From Ryuthela nishihirai (lineage: Eukaryota; Arthropoda; Arachnida; Araneae; Heptathelidae): a DNA stretch of 64,000 bases. The stretch spans positions 33,626,001-33,690,000 of the forward strand of contig JAWZYU010000005.1 in the NCBI GenBank assembly GCA_038380435.1, read 5' to 3'. The position numbers and the translations under genes were made by a program. Below, one piece after another: positions 46,498 to 57,705 of the stretch. How positions within the stretch are numbered: the stretch's first letter is position 1; each line of letters begins with the position of its first letter. The notes under the pieces were generated by a model, which saw only the letters and a program-made list of their open reading frames with translations, searched no databases and was not told the DNA's origin.

Positions 46498-48015
46498 AAT
46501 TCTAATAACGTTCTGTTTGACATTGTCAGTCCATTGCATCCTAGGTCTCCCACCTTTTTTCTGTGGTCTTTAGGGATGTTGTTCATAACCTATTTGCATA
46601 ATCTATAGTATGCATACCATGGCCAAACCAGCACAAGCCTCTCTCTCTCTGCAGTGTATGCTGCTCATATGAGGTTGCAGATTCCATCACCTAACCTCAT
46701 CATTACTTTAAAGGTTGAACCACCTAATCAGTGCCCAAGATACACTGTAAACATGTAGAATAAAAGGCATCAAGTTTTCATGTCTTGTTCACCTTGTTTA
46801 CAAAGGGTTCATGTTTTACTACCATAACTAACTTCAGAAAGGACCAAACTAAACTGAATGGACAAATTATTATACACACCTACCTAATAACCTGTTGCTC
46901 CACCTTTTACCCTCAAAACAGCAGCCATATGTCTTGGTAAGAACTAAATGAGGTGTTGAAAACACGGAAGTGGTATTGTTGCCCATGAAGCAAGGATTAC
47001 CTGTTGTAGAGTATCCACAGTAGCCGGTGGGGGTTGGTAGGCTCAAACAGATCTTTCCAATTCGTTTCACAAATTCCCAATGGGGTTGAGGTCTAGTGAT
47101 CGAAGGGGGGCCATTCGAGTGTGATAAACTCACTTGAATGCTCCTGAAGCCAATTGGTCGCCACTCGGGAAGTATGCAGTGTGGTGTTGTCTTGTTGAAA
47201 GATGGCATCATGGTGCTGAAAGAAAATCATTACAAATAGGTGTAGATGGTTGGGGAGGATGTTCACATACCTTATGCTGGTTACAGAAGTCTCAACTGGT
47301 ACTAGGGGCTCCAAGTAAGCCCATGTAAATGCATCCCAAACTGTTATACCCCTTCCAAAGCCAAAAATCTTCCCCTTGCACTGAATTTCACATAAAATAA
47401 TAACCAAAGAGGAGGCAAAATGCACCCTTGTTGAACAATAAACAACAAATTATGATGATCTGCAGAGTCAAAAACCTTTTTGAATGGTAACCACAAGTTT
47501 CTAAAATTCAATGTTTTTCAAGAATTGTCTAAGTGAAAAAATCTGCTCCCCCATCTCTTTTGAATCCACACTGCTCATCATGCAGTTGTCCATCAAGCAA
47601 ATTCTTAATTCTATTAAGCACAGTCATGCAAAGAACTTTACTTTGAACAGAAAGTAGTTAAACAGCTCTGGTAAAATTCTTCTGAATAACACCTTTATCG
47701 TAAAAGATATTCAAAATTTCACTTAGCCATGTGACAACAGAAACATTCCCAGCTCTAAGCATTTTAGTGGTAATTTCATTTACCCCTGGAGATTTATGAA
47801 GTTTTAATTTAAAGATAGCCAAAGTAACTTCCCATTTTTATATAGAGTCAACATTGAAGCCAGTAATGCATTTATCATCATTACAAACAGTGGGACTAGA
47901 ACTAACCACATTGTTTAGATCACTGAAATGCTCATCCCACTTTGCCATGACGGAATTCTCATCTTCAATCCATATCTGATTGATAGCACAGTTAACTCTG
48001 CTTACTATTTGTTGC
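46498..48015 (-). mobile_element. RTE-type LINE, reverse, decayed
   Basis: 3' part at 46498-46835 matches 34675-35005 of the better copy in reverse. The 5' part at about 47350-48015 encodes, on the minus strand, SVMAKWDEHFSDLNNVVSSS, PTVCNDDKCITGFNVDSI and the reverse transcriptase N-terminal half with stops. About 385 bp of LINE (equivalent to 34290-34675) is missing where a Tc1 fragment sits. Confidence 0.8.
46845..47350 (-). pseudogene. Tc1-like transposase 3' half
   Basis: Minus strand: ITVWDAFTWAYLEPLVPVET, TSIRYVNIL, AIFQQDNTTLHTSRVATNWL (second catalytic Asp in QQDN), EHSSEFITLEWPP, and, after a frameshift near 47095, a decayed ...DLNPIEN-type block. Ends near RRVAAVLKAKG-equivalent sequence. 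The first third is absent and joins directly to LINE sequence. Confidence 0.8.
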
Positions 48016-48093
48016 AAGCTGAAAAAATTGTAAATGCTGTTACTCTCTGGTGCAACCTGAAAAAATGGTAAATGCTGTAAAGCTTTTACCATT

Positions 48094-48466
48094 AGTATCA
48101 GCATAACATAATAATTATATTATCTTAATTTGATTTTCTACTGCATACTGGCAAATAAAACTTTTTTTTTGGAATAGCATATCTTGCAACATACAAGCTG
48201 AATGTCAGTCTTCTTGTAACTATACAGGTGTCCTGTATAGTTACAACATACAGGACACCGGTATAGTAGTTCTTGTAACTATATAGTAGTTCCTGTATAG
48301 TATTCTTGTAACTGTATAGTAGTTCCTGTATAGTAGTTCTTGTAACTATACAGGTGTCCTGTATAGTTACAAGAATTATTTTATGCTATGCTGATACTTT
48401 TATGTTGTTATAGACACCTTGAAAAATCAATCAAATTAAGATAATATAATTATTATGTTATGCTGA
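48094..48466. repeat. Inverted repeat enclosing nested palindromes
   Basis: ATCAGCATAACATAATAATT at 48098 is inverted at the right end (AATTATTATGTTATGCTGAT, ending 48466) with arms of about 40 bp. Inside are several versions of CTTGTAACTATACAGG and its reverse complement; at 48338-48372 they form a perfect 16-bp hairpin with loop TGT. Confidence 0.8.
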
Positions 48467-48500
48467 TCTTTTTATGCTTATTATTATTATATAATTATTA

Positions 48501-48967
48501 TTAACACATAAGAATGGATAATGCTTTTTTGCCAGTTAGATTTATTTACATAAGTGTTGCAATGTGCTATTTACATGGGGCCAAGGGCTTTCGATTGTAC
48601 TCAGCAGTCATCATCAAGGCGGTGTACAGTTCCTTGTCACTGCTCTGCATTCTCGCTACTGAGAAGGGATTACGTCTAAGTGACAGTGATACCGGCAAAG
48701 CACCAAGCTGCTGCTACCTAGTGGCTTTTACTCCAGTAATATGCTGAAACTTCCTCTCATCAGCAGAAATATCTGCAAGAACGAAAGGTGTTATTTTTGT
48801 TTAACCTAACCTGTCACCAACAATCTGCCTATACAAGGAACTGTAGCTGCCCTGACAATGACTGCTGAGTACAGTTGAAAGTGCTCGGCCCCATGTAAAC
48901 AGCACATTGCAACACTTGTATAAATAAATCTAACCAGCAAAAAAAGTTATTCATTCTTATGTGTTAA
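48501..48967. mobile_element. MITE with about 145-bp terminal inverted repeats
   Basis: TTAACACATAAGAATGGATA (48501) is mirrored by ATTCATTCTTATGTGTTAA (ending 48967). Arms continue through GTTAGATTTATTTA, GTGTTGCAATGTGCT, TTTACATGGGGCC and ACTCAGCAGTCAT. TTAA stands at both outer edges, but could be part of the repeats. Non-coding centre of about 190 bp. Confidence 0.9.
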
Positions 48968-49149
48968 TAACGATGCTGTGAAATCATTTATCGATTTACC
49001 ACTATATTTTCTACTGTAATTATTATGTTATGCTGAGCTGCACCAGAGAGTCTGTAAGCTCTCTGATGCAGCTCTCTGCTGTTATGCTGTCTAACTGCTG
49101 CCTCTGCATTGTGAGCCAAGCTATCAAGCTAATAATTTGTATCTGCCTT

Positions 49150-49855
49150 CAACTGATTATAAGCTTTAAATTTTGCTTCACATTGATATAATGAGGGATC
49201 ATGCCTTGAATTTTGGGCACCTGTATAGTTATGCAAGATGACTCTGATATTCAACTTGTGTGTTGCAAGGTATGCTATTACAAAAAAAGTTTGATTTGCC
49301 AGTATCAGTAGCAAATCAAATTAAGAAATTGTGATGGCCCACTTTAAAGTTTTATTTTCCAAAACTTTTGTTAGATAACCAGGTTTTATCTTTATTTTTG
49401 TATCAGTCATTCAGCAGAGTTAACTGTTCAATAACAGTTATACTAAATTTTTGTGAAAAAAGAATTTTTTATATTTCAAATAAGGATATTTTATAAAGTT
49501 TTTATAAGTTGTTGTTTTTGTAAGTTTTATAAAGTTTTTATAAGTTGTTGAATGAAATGAAATTAAAATGATTATAATAAATATTGATGAAAATTAGGAT
49601 TTAAATAGATTTCATTGAATCTATCTTCAGTAAGATTTTTTTCATAAAAACTTATTTTAGAAATTGCATAACTTTAAATTTAGCCTTCCACTGATATATT
49701 GAGGGGGTCACAACTTGAATTTTGGACACCTGTGTAGTTGCAAGAATAATTACACATTCAGCTTGTGTTTTGCAAAGTATGCTATTTAAAGAAAGTTTTA
49801 TTTGCCAATATGCAGTTGAATATTGAATTAAGAGATTGTGATGATCCACCTTAAA
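49150..49855 (+). repeat. Direct repeat pair, about 200 bp, plus one inverted copy nearby
   Basis: 49150-49345 and 49665-49855 share TTGAATTTTGGRCACCTGT, TTCARCTTGTGTKTTGCAA and TATGCTATT blocks at roughly 75-80% identity by eye. A reverse-strand partial copy lies at 48125-48240. A dispersed family without recognised coding capacity. Confidence 0.65.
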
Positions 49856-49870
49856 TTCTTACTTTCCTCA

Positions 49871-50785
49871 TCTTTTGTTATGTAACCAGGTCTTACGTTT
49901 ATTTTTGGACTACCTAGACTCCTAGTTTTGAGTTATAAAAGTGTAGTTCACAGTCTTCTTTCCCATTGACTTACCAGCACATGCCAAGGCCACAAATGCT
50001 TGTCATCAAATAATTCCATATCATTATGTTAATGTGTCACCCATCATACATATATGAAATATATAATTTCATATCCTTACTTGAAATAATGCATTACTTG
50101 TATGTTAACAGGTGACTTAGTCAAATAACAGTTAATATAGTGGAATACTAATATATATTAGTGACTGAGTATATTATTGACCATGTGATATTACAATTAG
50201 TATCAACTAGCACTTTAAAAGAAAAGTGCTAGTTGGCTGCTATGCATTTGATGTGAATTATTTTTGGTGAGTGTAATAAAAACTTCTATTATAATGCATA
50301 ACTTTTTGGTTAATCTTTCTTGAGCAGTAATTTGGATGATCAGCAATATGGCTTTAGGGAAATTTTAGAAATCGGAACCTTTTTGTTTTGGCAATTTGTT
50401 ATACTGCCTGGGACCTAAAATTTTATTATCTGAGAACTAATATTTTTTGATGTTGAATCTACAGTTGCAGTATAGTACCATAAAAAGGGACTTTGGATTT
50501 TATTTATGTTGTGCCTCACTTATTTCCTCCTCTATCTGATATTGTGGTGAGAATTTTTTTTTTTTCACTTCTGGTACCAACTGTTGACTTATTTATTTCT
50601 TCACATCATGATTGCCATCTAGGCAAATAGCAAGAAATCAATATCTGAATCTGAAAGTTGTTAATTTTTAATTAACATTGGCATATGAGATAATCTACCG
50701 GAATCTCAAAACATCACTGCTTGAAGAGCAGAACCCATGAACCCATCATGCCAAAATGAGACTTCTTCTGTCCTAGGATTGAACT
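49871..50785. other. Intron-like AT-rich sequence
   Basis: No gene or repeat recognised. Confidence 0.4.
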
Positions 50786-50787
50786 GA

Positions 50788-50936
50788 GGGTTGGTTGTTT
50801 TACTTCTGAGTGGCACTATTTTGGTACAATGGGCTAAATGACCAAGTCACATGGACTCAGAGAGGGTTGGGAGAGAGGACCGTCTAGACAGCTATTAGGA
50901 GACAGATGGTAGCCTCCCATCAAGGCCATCCAGTAT
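50788..50936 (-). mobile_element. SINE B 3' fragment
   Basis: Reverse-strand GGGTTGGTTGTTTTACTTCT, CAATGGGCTAAATGACCA and GACAGATGGTAGCCTCCCAT match the 3' 150 bp of the family; the rest is missing. Confidence 0.85.
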
Positions 50937-51127
50937 TATATAACTTATTTACATTATTTCTATGTATCTCTTTCAACATGAATGTGATCCAATCCTGATT
51001 ATTTTTTATATTTTGAATAAGGGTATTGTATGTTTTTATAGATACCTTGAATAATGGTCTGCTTGCCAGCAGTGTGTTAAAGTAATTGCTTCTGAATTTT
51101 TAAAATAAAATTATACATGGCCTTACT

Positions 51128-51470
51128 TTGAAACTTTTTGATCTGAGGGAAAAAAAAGCATTTAACAAGTTTGTTGCTACCTTTATACCCATACTTGGTA
51201 GGTCACTGGGAAGAGGAGCAGTGCCACAAACAGATAACTTTAACATCAGACTGGGTGCTATTGGAGCAATCATGGCTTTGTGTCAACTGATTCAGACAGG
51301 AGGGACTGATGATACTTGATGATTCACAAACATCTGATGCAACATCTAGAGCATGAGCAGCATGATGCACACATGTATCATGTATTTTGCACAGCAACAA
51401 ATTTGTTAATGCATGTATTTTTTCATAATTGACCTTTCTGCATTTTTTTTTAGATTTAGTGAACATAGCT
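51128..51470. other. Possible transposase fragment (unresolved), just upstream of p66 exon
   Basis: The minus strand is open from 51466 to 51203; a segment there, HDTCVHHAAHALDVASDV, loosely resembles the CxxH-x-x-x-x-A region of ZBED5/hAT-type proteins. The + strand is also open (51128-51319). Neither has a second supporting motif. Confidence 0.2.
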
Positions 51471-51498
51471 AAGTGTGAAATTTTATTTTTACTTTTAG

Positions 51499-52180
51499 GA
51501 GAGGACGTGGACGACCAAGGAAAACTCTCACTAATTCAGCAAACATGGCACGATTTTCTTACTCAGAGCAAAGTATAGATCTTAGCTTGAAGCGAAAAAA
51601 CATATCTGAACTTGAAGTGCAAAATGTTCAGGACTTACTTTCAGATGATGATGATGATTCTCCACTGAACAAAAAAATAAAAAGTGATCAGCAGCCATCA
51701 AAATCACAATTTGCCATTCAGCCTACTCGCCTTCAACCTCACAGGGCAGCAAGGTATACAGAATCATATAGTGGTACTTCATCACCTGATGTAGTGGTGC
51801 TTTCAGATGATGATAAACAAAATGGACAGTGTAATGGATATGACAGTGATTCTGATGGTGAATTGCCTCTTTTGCCAGTGCCTAAAGAATTGTCTGAAGA
51901 AGAATGTCACAATAGAGAAATTAAAATTCAGACCTTAAGAAGGGATTTATGCAATGAAGAAATGAAGCTAGTATTGCTTAAGAAACTTCAGCAGAGTCAA
52001 ATAGTAAAAGAGTCACAAGATCCAGCAATCACTGCAGCTCCACCTCCACTTTTGCCATCATCATCAAAAGTTCCTTCTTCTGTTAGTAGAGATAGTACAA
52101 TATCAATATCATCACTGTTGCCAAATAAACACCTTTCCTCAAATAATAAGCATCAAATTCATCATCGACCATACTTAGGG
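51499..52180 (+). CDS. simj: p66/GATAD2 (simjang) exon with AT-hook-like motif and CR1 coiled coil
   Basis: A 682-nt exon: acceptor TTTTACTTTTAG (ending 51498), donor GTAAGT at 52181, 5' phase 2, 3' phase 0. p66 proteins bind MBD2/3 and tether the Mi-2 remodeller in the nuclear NuRD complex. Counting from 51500: residues 1-8 RGRGRPRK resemble an AT-hook; 46-51 and 57-61 are an acidic run and NKKIK, a possible nuclear signal; 96-105 PDVVVLSDDD matches the PDVIVLSD segment of vertebrate GATAD2; 132-171 (ELSEEECHNREIKIQTLRRD, then EEMKLVLLKKLQQSQIVKE) is the CR1 helix that pairs with MBD2. A Pro/Ser-rich tail follows. The zinc-finger CR2 is not in the window. Identification of the family is strong. 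Confidence 0.92.
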
Positions 52181-53025
52181 GTAAGTATAATTTAAGGTTT
52201 ATGTGTCTTCTTTTACTTTGAGTACATAAATTTTTTTTTTTTTTCAAAGCATAAAGATTTTTGAGCGAAGTTAAATATTTTGGCATGGAATTAAGCTCGG
52301 GCTTCAGAATATCTAAAATGAAAAGCTCCTTGTAAAAATAATGCATAAAATAAGCTTTGGGAACTTTTTTTATAACTGATAAAGTGCATTTCAGTTAATG
52401 TGATCAAAAAAACTTTGAAATAGTCCATTACTCCTGTAAAATGTAGCAGTTAAAAACGATATTTTATACCAAATAAAAATGCCCATGTTTCTCTCTGTAC
52501 TCTTAAAAGTAAAGAATGCTGATTATGAATTTGTATTAACTTCATAGGAAGATAGGGCTCCAGCATTTTTCTGTTTGTTCGGTAAGAAAAATCAGTTTTG
52601 GTGCCCTGTTTCCTTTTGAGGGTAATAGGAAGTAAGTAATTTCATCATTGTTATACTTCTCTTTTTTACTTTTTAAGGTTCATAGGAAGAGAGGTATTTT
52701 TAATTTATATATTTTGTCATTAAAAACCATATCTTTGAAAGAGAAAATTACTGCCATGCATGTCCTAATCCATGTGGAATGAACATACAAATCGTATGTT
52801 AAATATGAGGTAGCTCATGACATTGTTGATGTCACAAGTTTCCATTTCAGATGTAATGTTTGGTGTAAGTGGCTGTGAAATTTGCTTTCTCTTTTTAGGG
52901 GGGGGGGAGGGATAGGGTGCAAAACATGACAATCATCATATCACAAGCTTTCATTTGACTTTCTCAGTACTCTCAACCATCATATTTGTAAGATATAATG
53001 GAACAATGATTATTACAAATACAAA
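52181..53025. other. Start of the next p66 intron
   Basis: Begins with the donor GTAAGT at 52181. AT-rich; a G-run lies at about 52900. No exon or mobile element recognised. Confidence 0.5.
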
Positions 53026-53029
53026 AATA

Positions 53030-53810
53030 CACTCACAGACAAAAAAAGATACACCTCAAAGCAAGCATCCTGTGTGCAGTGTGGAGAAAGATATAAAGAA
53101 GTGATTACACTAACACAGCAAAAGAACTCTTTATTTCAGAAGAGTCATAGCATAACTGTTACAGATTAGTACTTCTTAAAGCTACATCTGGCTGTGATGC
53201 ATGCTGATATATGACATGGCATGGAGTCAAACAAAACTGATGTTGTCCTGTGACAGATTGTATCAGGAGTCCTGTAATTGTTGCACAAGATCCCCTAAAT
53301 TTTGTGACGGCTGCAGCTTACATCCCAGTATGTCCCAGACATGCTTGATAGTAGAAAGATCAGGGACCTGGCAAGGGATGGTTGCAACACAATAGAGGCA
53401 ACCCTTCTTTGGCCAGATAATGCCCAGCCAAATATGGATATTTGGCTGGGCATTATCCTGCTGGTAAATGGACCCTGGCAGATGACATGAAAGGTAAGAC
53501 AACAGGTCGCAGGATCTCTTGAATATATTGCTATACTGTTAACGTCCCTGTTACCACGACTAAGGGTGACGCTGTCATAGGAGTGGCTCTCCACACCGTA
53601 ATACCATTAGTGGTGGTGTGCTGCTCCACAACTGAGTATGAATGCGAGTGCTACCCAGTCCTCCTCCATATGTGAATGAGGTAGTCATTAGCTCCAAGGC
53701 AGAAATGGGATTCATCACTAAAACAATGTCATTTGCATATGTGGCCAAGAGGTATTTGCATACCAGCTTTTACAATAATGGATTATTTTATTGGGGTGCA
53801 TTGAGGGTAA
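53030..53810 (-). pseudogene. Tc1-like element, 3' two-thirds, decayed
   Basis: The left edge TACACTCACAGACAAAAAAA looks like a Tc1 terminal repeat. On the minus strand: FSDESHFCLG-like block (about 53725), WGVxSYDS-like region, RGNRDVNSIAIYSRDPA and CCLTFHVICQGPFTS (frame-shifted), GSIYQQDNAQP (second Asp, about 53460), and VPDLSTIKHVWDILGCKLQP (about 53370; Lys in place of the catalytic Glu). The HTH part and the other terminus are not seen. A 40-bp palindrome interrupts the region after the second Asp. Confidence 0.8.
53416..53457. repeat. 20-bp-arm near-perfect palindrome in a Tc1 remnant
   Basis: GATAATGCCCAGCCAAATAT (53416-53435), two bases GG, then its exact reverse complement to 53457. 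Related Tc1 copies have only one arm (encoding QQDNAQPHI-type sequence), so the second arm is a local inverted duplication. Confidence 0.95.
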
Positions 53811-55845
53811 ATTTTTTATAGTCTATAATCCCCCCCCTCCACTGTCGCAAGCATTCTTTTGACACTAAGCACATTGCAATTGGTCAGTAGCTTGGGAAGA
53901 GCTGCCAATTGCTGATTTTTTTTATTTTTATTCCAGATTTTATCTGAATTTTGATTCAAAATATGAATTAGTTTTTGTGTTGAAAACTTGCTAATTTTTC
54001 CCCTCATTAATAAATACAAATTTTGCTTGTATTTCAGTTTTTTTTTTCTTTTTAAAGAAAATCTTTTCCTGAATTTTACAGTAGAGGAAAACATAGTTTA
54101 GTTCTTCCTCATATAGCATTGATTTGTTATGGTTCTGTTCATCTCATATATTTTTTTATTTAAATATATATATACAAATCCATTACAGTATAGTTAAAAT
54201 TTTTTTTCATGGCTGGTTGACCAGCACAGTAGACTGAGTGCTGTCTATTGTACACTCTTGGCCAAAGAGTGCTAGCTTGCCATACTGTGCTATCCTCAGT
54301 TTGACCTCCCACATGAATTTTGACAGAGGTCATAAATAATATCATAGATGGTCTTATGACCTCTATCTGAAAATGAGAGATTTTGGCAGCAGCACTGCAG
54401 TGAAGAGAATTGTCAATGTGATAATGCTCCAGGAGAAGTTCGGTTTTTTGGTCTTCAAGAAGAAGGATGTGCCACAACCTGGCCCATCTTTCCACCAGTA
54501 ATTCCCATCTTAGGTACCAACACTATCAAATTCACAATGTTTGGGTTTGTGCTATACACTGTCGAGTACAATACACTTTAATTTAATTTATTAAATCGTT
54601 CTTTCATTATTATTCATTTAACAATATAGAATGTATTTATAAAACTTTGTTGATCTTAGGTAATAATTTATGATTTCGGGAATGCATCTCCATAAGGATT
54701 ATGCTATAACAACCCTAATGAGAGTGCTAAATGAATCAGTGCCACACAGCTGTATGGCACTGATTCATTTAGCACTCTCATTTCCAGGAAAGTATCCCCT
54801 ACACTAAACAAGGTATGCCTATATTTTTTCTCTTTCCCAAAATGAGAATGGTAATAAAATGGAAGAATTGTTTACATTTTAGGGCTTTTACTTTGTTAAA
54901 GGTGAGCTCTGTCCCTGTTCCTTAATCCTTTCAAAGGTCTCTGACAAACATAGACATTGACAGAATTCAAAATGAGAGACCCAAGACATCTTTGTTCGTT
55001 TTTAGTACAACAACAAAAAAAATTTACAATGAAATTTTTCTCCAATGAAAAACTTAGTTTTTCGATTTTTTTTTTTTGCTTCTACAGTAAATGAGAACAT
55101 CAAACTTGGTGTTCTTGTGTAATTTAAGAATGTGAATTCCATAATAATGTCGAACAAAATGTAAATTTAAGTGCTTTATGTTTTTTAAAAAAAAATTTAA
55201 AAACTTTTTTTATTTTTTTTTAAAAACTGAAAATTTTGAAATGTGCTCCTATAGATAAAAAATTGAAACTTACATTTGTACATTATACTCTACATAGTAT
55301 TTGTACCAAATTTGAAGTATAGTCATTTTCTAGATAACAAGAAATTTTTTTTGCATTTACCTGCCTTATCTGTAAGTATACATTTCAAGGGACTGCATGC
55401 TGCATTAATCAATGTTCTATGCATCTGCACATTCAGTAGATGTTATTGATATGCTTTGCTGCTTGTAGTCAAGTGACCTTGTAACTCCTATGACCATTTA
55501 TATAGTTGCTGCCCCCCAGGTAAAATGGCATCATTAATGAATAACAGCTGGTAAAAGTTTGTATCCTTTGGAATAAATGAGCAAATAAAATCAATTGCTT
55601 GAGTGAACAAATTAACAGCAGAAAAATAAGAGCAGAGTGATGTCATAACTAAAACCACAATAATCAGCAGTAACATGATTAATTAACAATCAGCAGTAAC
55701 ATGATTTATTGTGTAGCTGAAATGAAACTGGAAGCACAATTAAAACATTGCCATCAGCCTGCTTCATTGAATAGTATTTTCTAATGCTGTTCCTCAACAA
55801 GTAAACTCTTGGATGCTCAAATTAAAAATGCTAAACATTCCTTAA
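53811..55845. other. Intron-like sequence with one unusual palindrome
   Basis: 54195-54500 has a moderately GC-richer segment open on the minus strand without a recognised family. The 66-bp palindrome at 54717 is listed separately. Long A/T runs occur at 55055-55210. No exon recognised. Confidence 0.4.
54717..54782. repeat. 66-bp palindrome with a single mismatch pair
   Basis: Left arm 54717-54744 (AATGAGAGTGCTAAATGAAT then CAGTGCCA) is the exact reverse complement of 54755-54782. The 10-base centre, CACAGCTGTA, is itself an ACAGCTGT palindrome flanked by one C/A mismatch. There is effectively no spacer. Confidence 0.97.
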
Positions 55846-55847
55846 AC

Positions 55848-57270
55848 TACACTGCTCAACATTGAAAGTGCCCCACCCAGAAGGACATGTCATACAAACT
55901 CTCAAATAGAAGGGTGGGTGTGCACAGTTGACATATGCAAATGATGATAATCCGGAACCACTGATGTGTGGCTCAGGAGATAAAAGCTGCAAGAAGGAAA
56001 GGGATAGTATTGTGTTTATGTAGGTGGAAGTCGTGCAAACAGTTGAAATTAGGTGGTTCTGCTTGGAAATTGTTCAGCGAAGGCCAAAAATGCCTGGTAC
56101 ACGCCATCGGCAGGTTTATCACCATTTGGATGCTTTTGAGAGAGGAAGAATTATAGGCCTATCTGAAGCTGGATGGACTACACATTGTGTTGCTGCCCAT
56201 GTTCATCGGGGTGCACCACTGTTGGATGCTGTTGGCAACAGTGGCGAAATGAAGGTTCTAGCATGCATTGCAGAGAGAAGGGTGCCATCCGACAGACATC
56301 AGCACAGCTTGATAGGTGCATTGTTCGACATGCTCGTTCATCATCACAGAGCACTTCAGGTGATCAGGTTTAATTCTATGGGCTGTGTCAGCAGCCATGG
56401 ACTTTCCCATAATGACCTGAACGGTAAACCGAAGGTTGCATGAGGCACATTTGCACTCTAGGCAACTGTTACATTGACTGCAAACCATTGCAGCACTCGT
56501 CTGGCTTGGTGCTGAAGTCGTGTGAACTGGGATCATGAACGCTGTTGTGTTTAGTGATAAATTCCATTTCTGTCTGGGTGCTGACAATCAACGGGTCCGT
56601 GTATGGCGACAACCTGGTGAGAGGACTGATGCAGCTTTTGTTTGTGACCAGCACACTGCCCATCAGCCAGGCATAATGACATGGGGTGCTATTTGATATG
56701 ACAGCAGATCACCTCTTGTCCACATGATGGGAACACTGACAGCTGCACGATACGTTAGTGTGGTTCTGTAGCCTGTTTTGTTATTGTTCCTGGATGCATG
56801 CTGCAGCCCATATTCCAGCATGACAATGCCTGTGTACACACTGCTAGGGTCTCCAGACAATGTTTGCAACATGCTCAAGTATTGCCATGGCTAGCATGAT
56901 CTCCAGATTTATCCCCAATAGAAAATCTGTGGGACCACGTTGGACGACTTGTGAAATCCTCACCTGCTATCGCAGAATCTTGATTAATTATGTGAGCAAG
57001 TCAATGCTGCTTGGTGTGTAATTCCTCAGGACCATATCCATCGACTGTAAACTCTGTGCCATGCTGTATTGCTGCTTGTATTGCCTTTCACGGCAATGCA
57101 ACCACCTACTGAGACAGTCATATTGTGCTGCATTATCTCATCTTCTAACTGCTGTAAGTGGCTGCAAATTAAATCATGGTATGCCAGTATGTATTGCTAT
57201 ATGTGTGCTACATTTCACCCCTATCCCCTCACTCCTTCTAAGTGGTGCAATTTCAATGTTGTGCAGTATA
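55848..57270 (+). mobile_element. Tc1-type transposon with TA duplication
   Basis: Body 55850-57268 between TA dinucleotides. CACTGCTCAACATTGAAAGT at the left is mirrored by AATTTCAATGTTGTGCAGTA at the right; the similarity extends about 28 bp. Length 1.42 kb. Confidence 0.9.
56090..57060 (+). pseudogene. Tc1-like transposase, broken
   Basis: N-terminal HTH: YHHLDAFERGRIIGLSEAGW (about 56120-56180) and VAAHVHRG; then, in another frame, CCWQQWRNEGSS. Catalytic parts: VFSDKFHFCLGADNQRVRVW (first Asp, about 56550), MTWGAI (about 56680), FQHDNACVHTARVSRQCLQH (second Asp, about 56812), SPDLSPIENLWDHVGRLV (Glu, about 56903). All three DDE residues remain readable, but frameshifts and stops (e.g. 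near 56690 and 56895) inactivate it. Confidence 0.88.
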
Positions 57271-57384
57271 CATACAAAAAAATTAACTTTTTTTATAGGT
57301 CATAACCTTCCATAACGTTATGCAAACATAAATTTCAATAAAGTGAAGGAAAAAAAACACTTACAGAAAAATTAGTTTTGCTGA

Positions 57385-57435
57385 TATGTGGGACTCAAAC
57401 CCAATTATCCCAGTTACATGCCAGATGCTCTGACA
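57385..57435 (-). repeat. tRNA-like module
   Basis: Reverse strand CAGAGCATCTGGCATGTAAC then GGGTTTGAGTCCCACATATC; the B-box-like GGGTTTGAGTCCC is well kept. Confidence 0.6.
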
Positions 57436-57705
57436 CAGCCCATTAATCTAGCAATGGCTGTCATTTATCTGCCAATATGACTTATAAATCTCTCTGACCT
57501 TGTCACTCATGGCTTTTTTTTTATTTGCCATTTGAAAAATTTTCTTACATGTATCTTTTAAAAATACCTAATTCAGGTTTGAAAAATAATTTTTTTTTCA
57601 TTTGATGCATATTTTATTAAACTACAATATAAATATCCATCTATAATAAATTCACAGATTGGCTGTAGAAATTAGACTTCAACAAAAACATCTTAAAATT
57701 ATTAA

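Noticed and set aside
54160..54495. 111-codon minus-strand open frame
   Set aside because: No recognisable domain; ends in TA-repeat translation. Could be a repeat, not supported as a gene.
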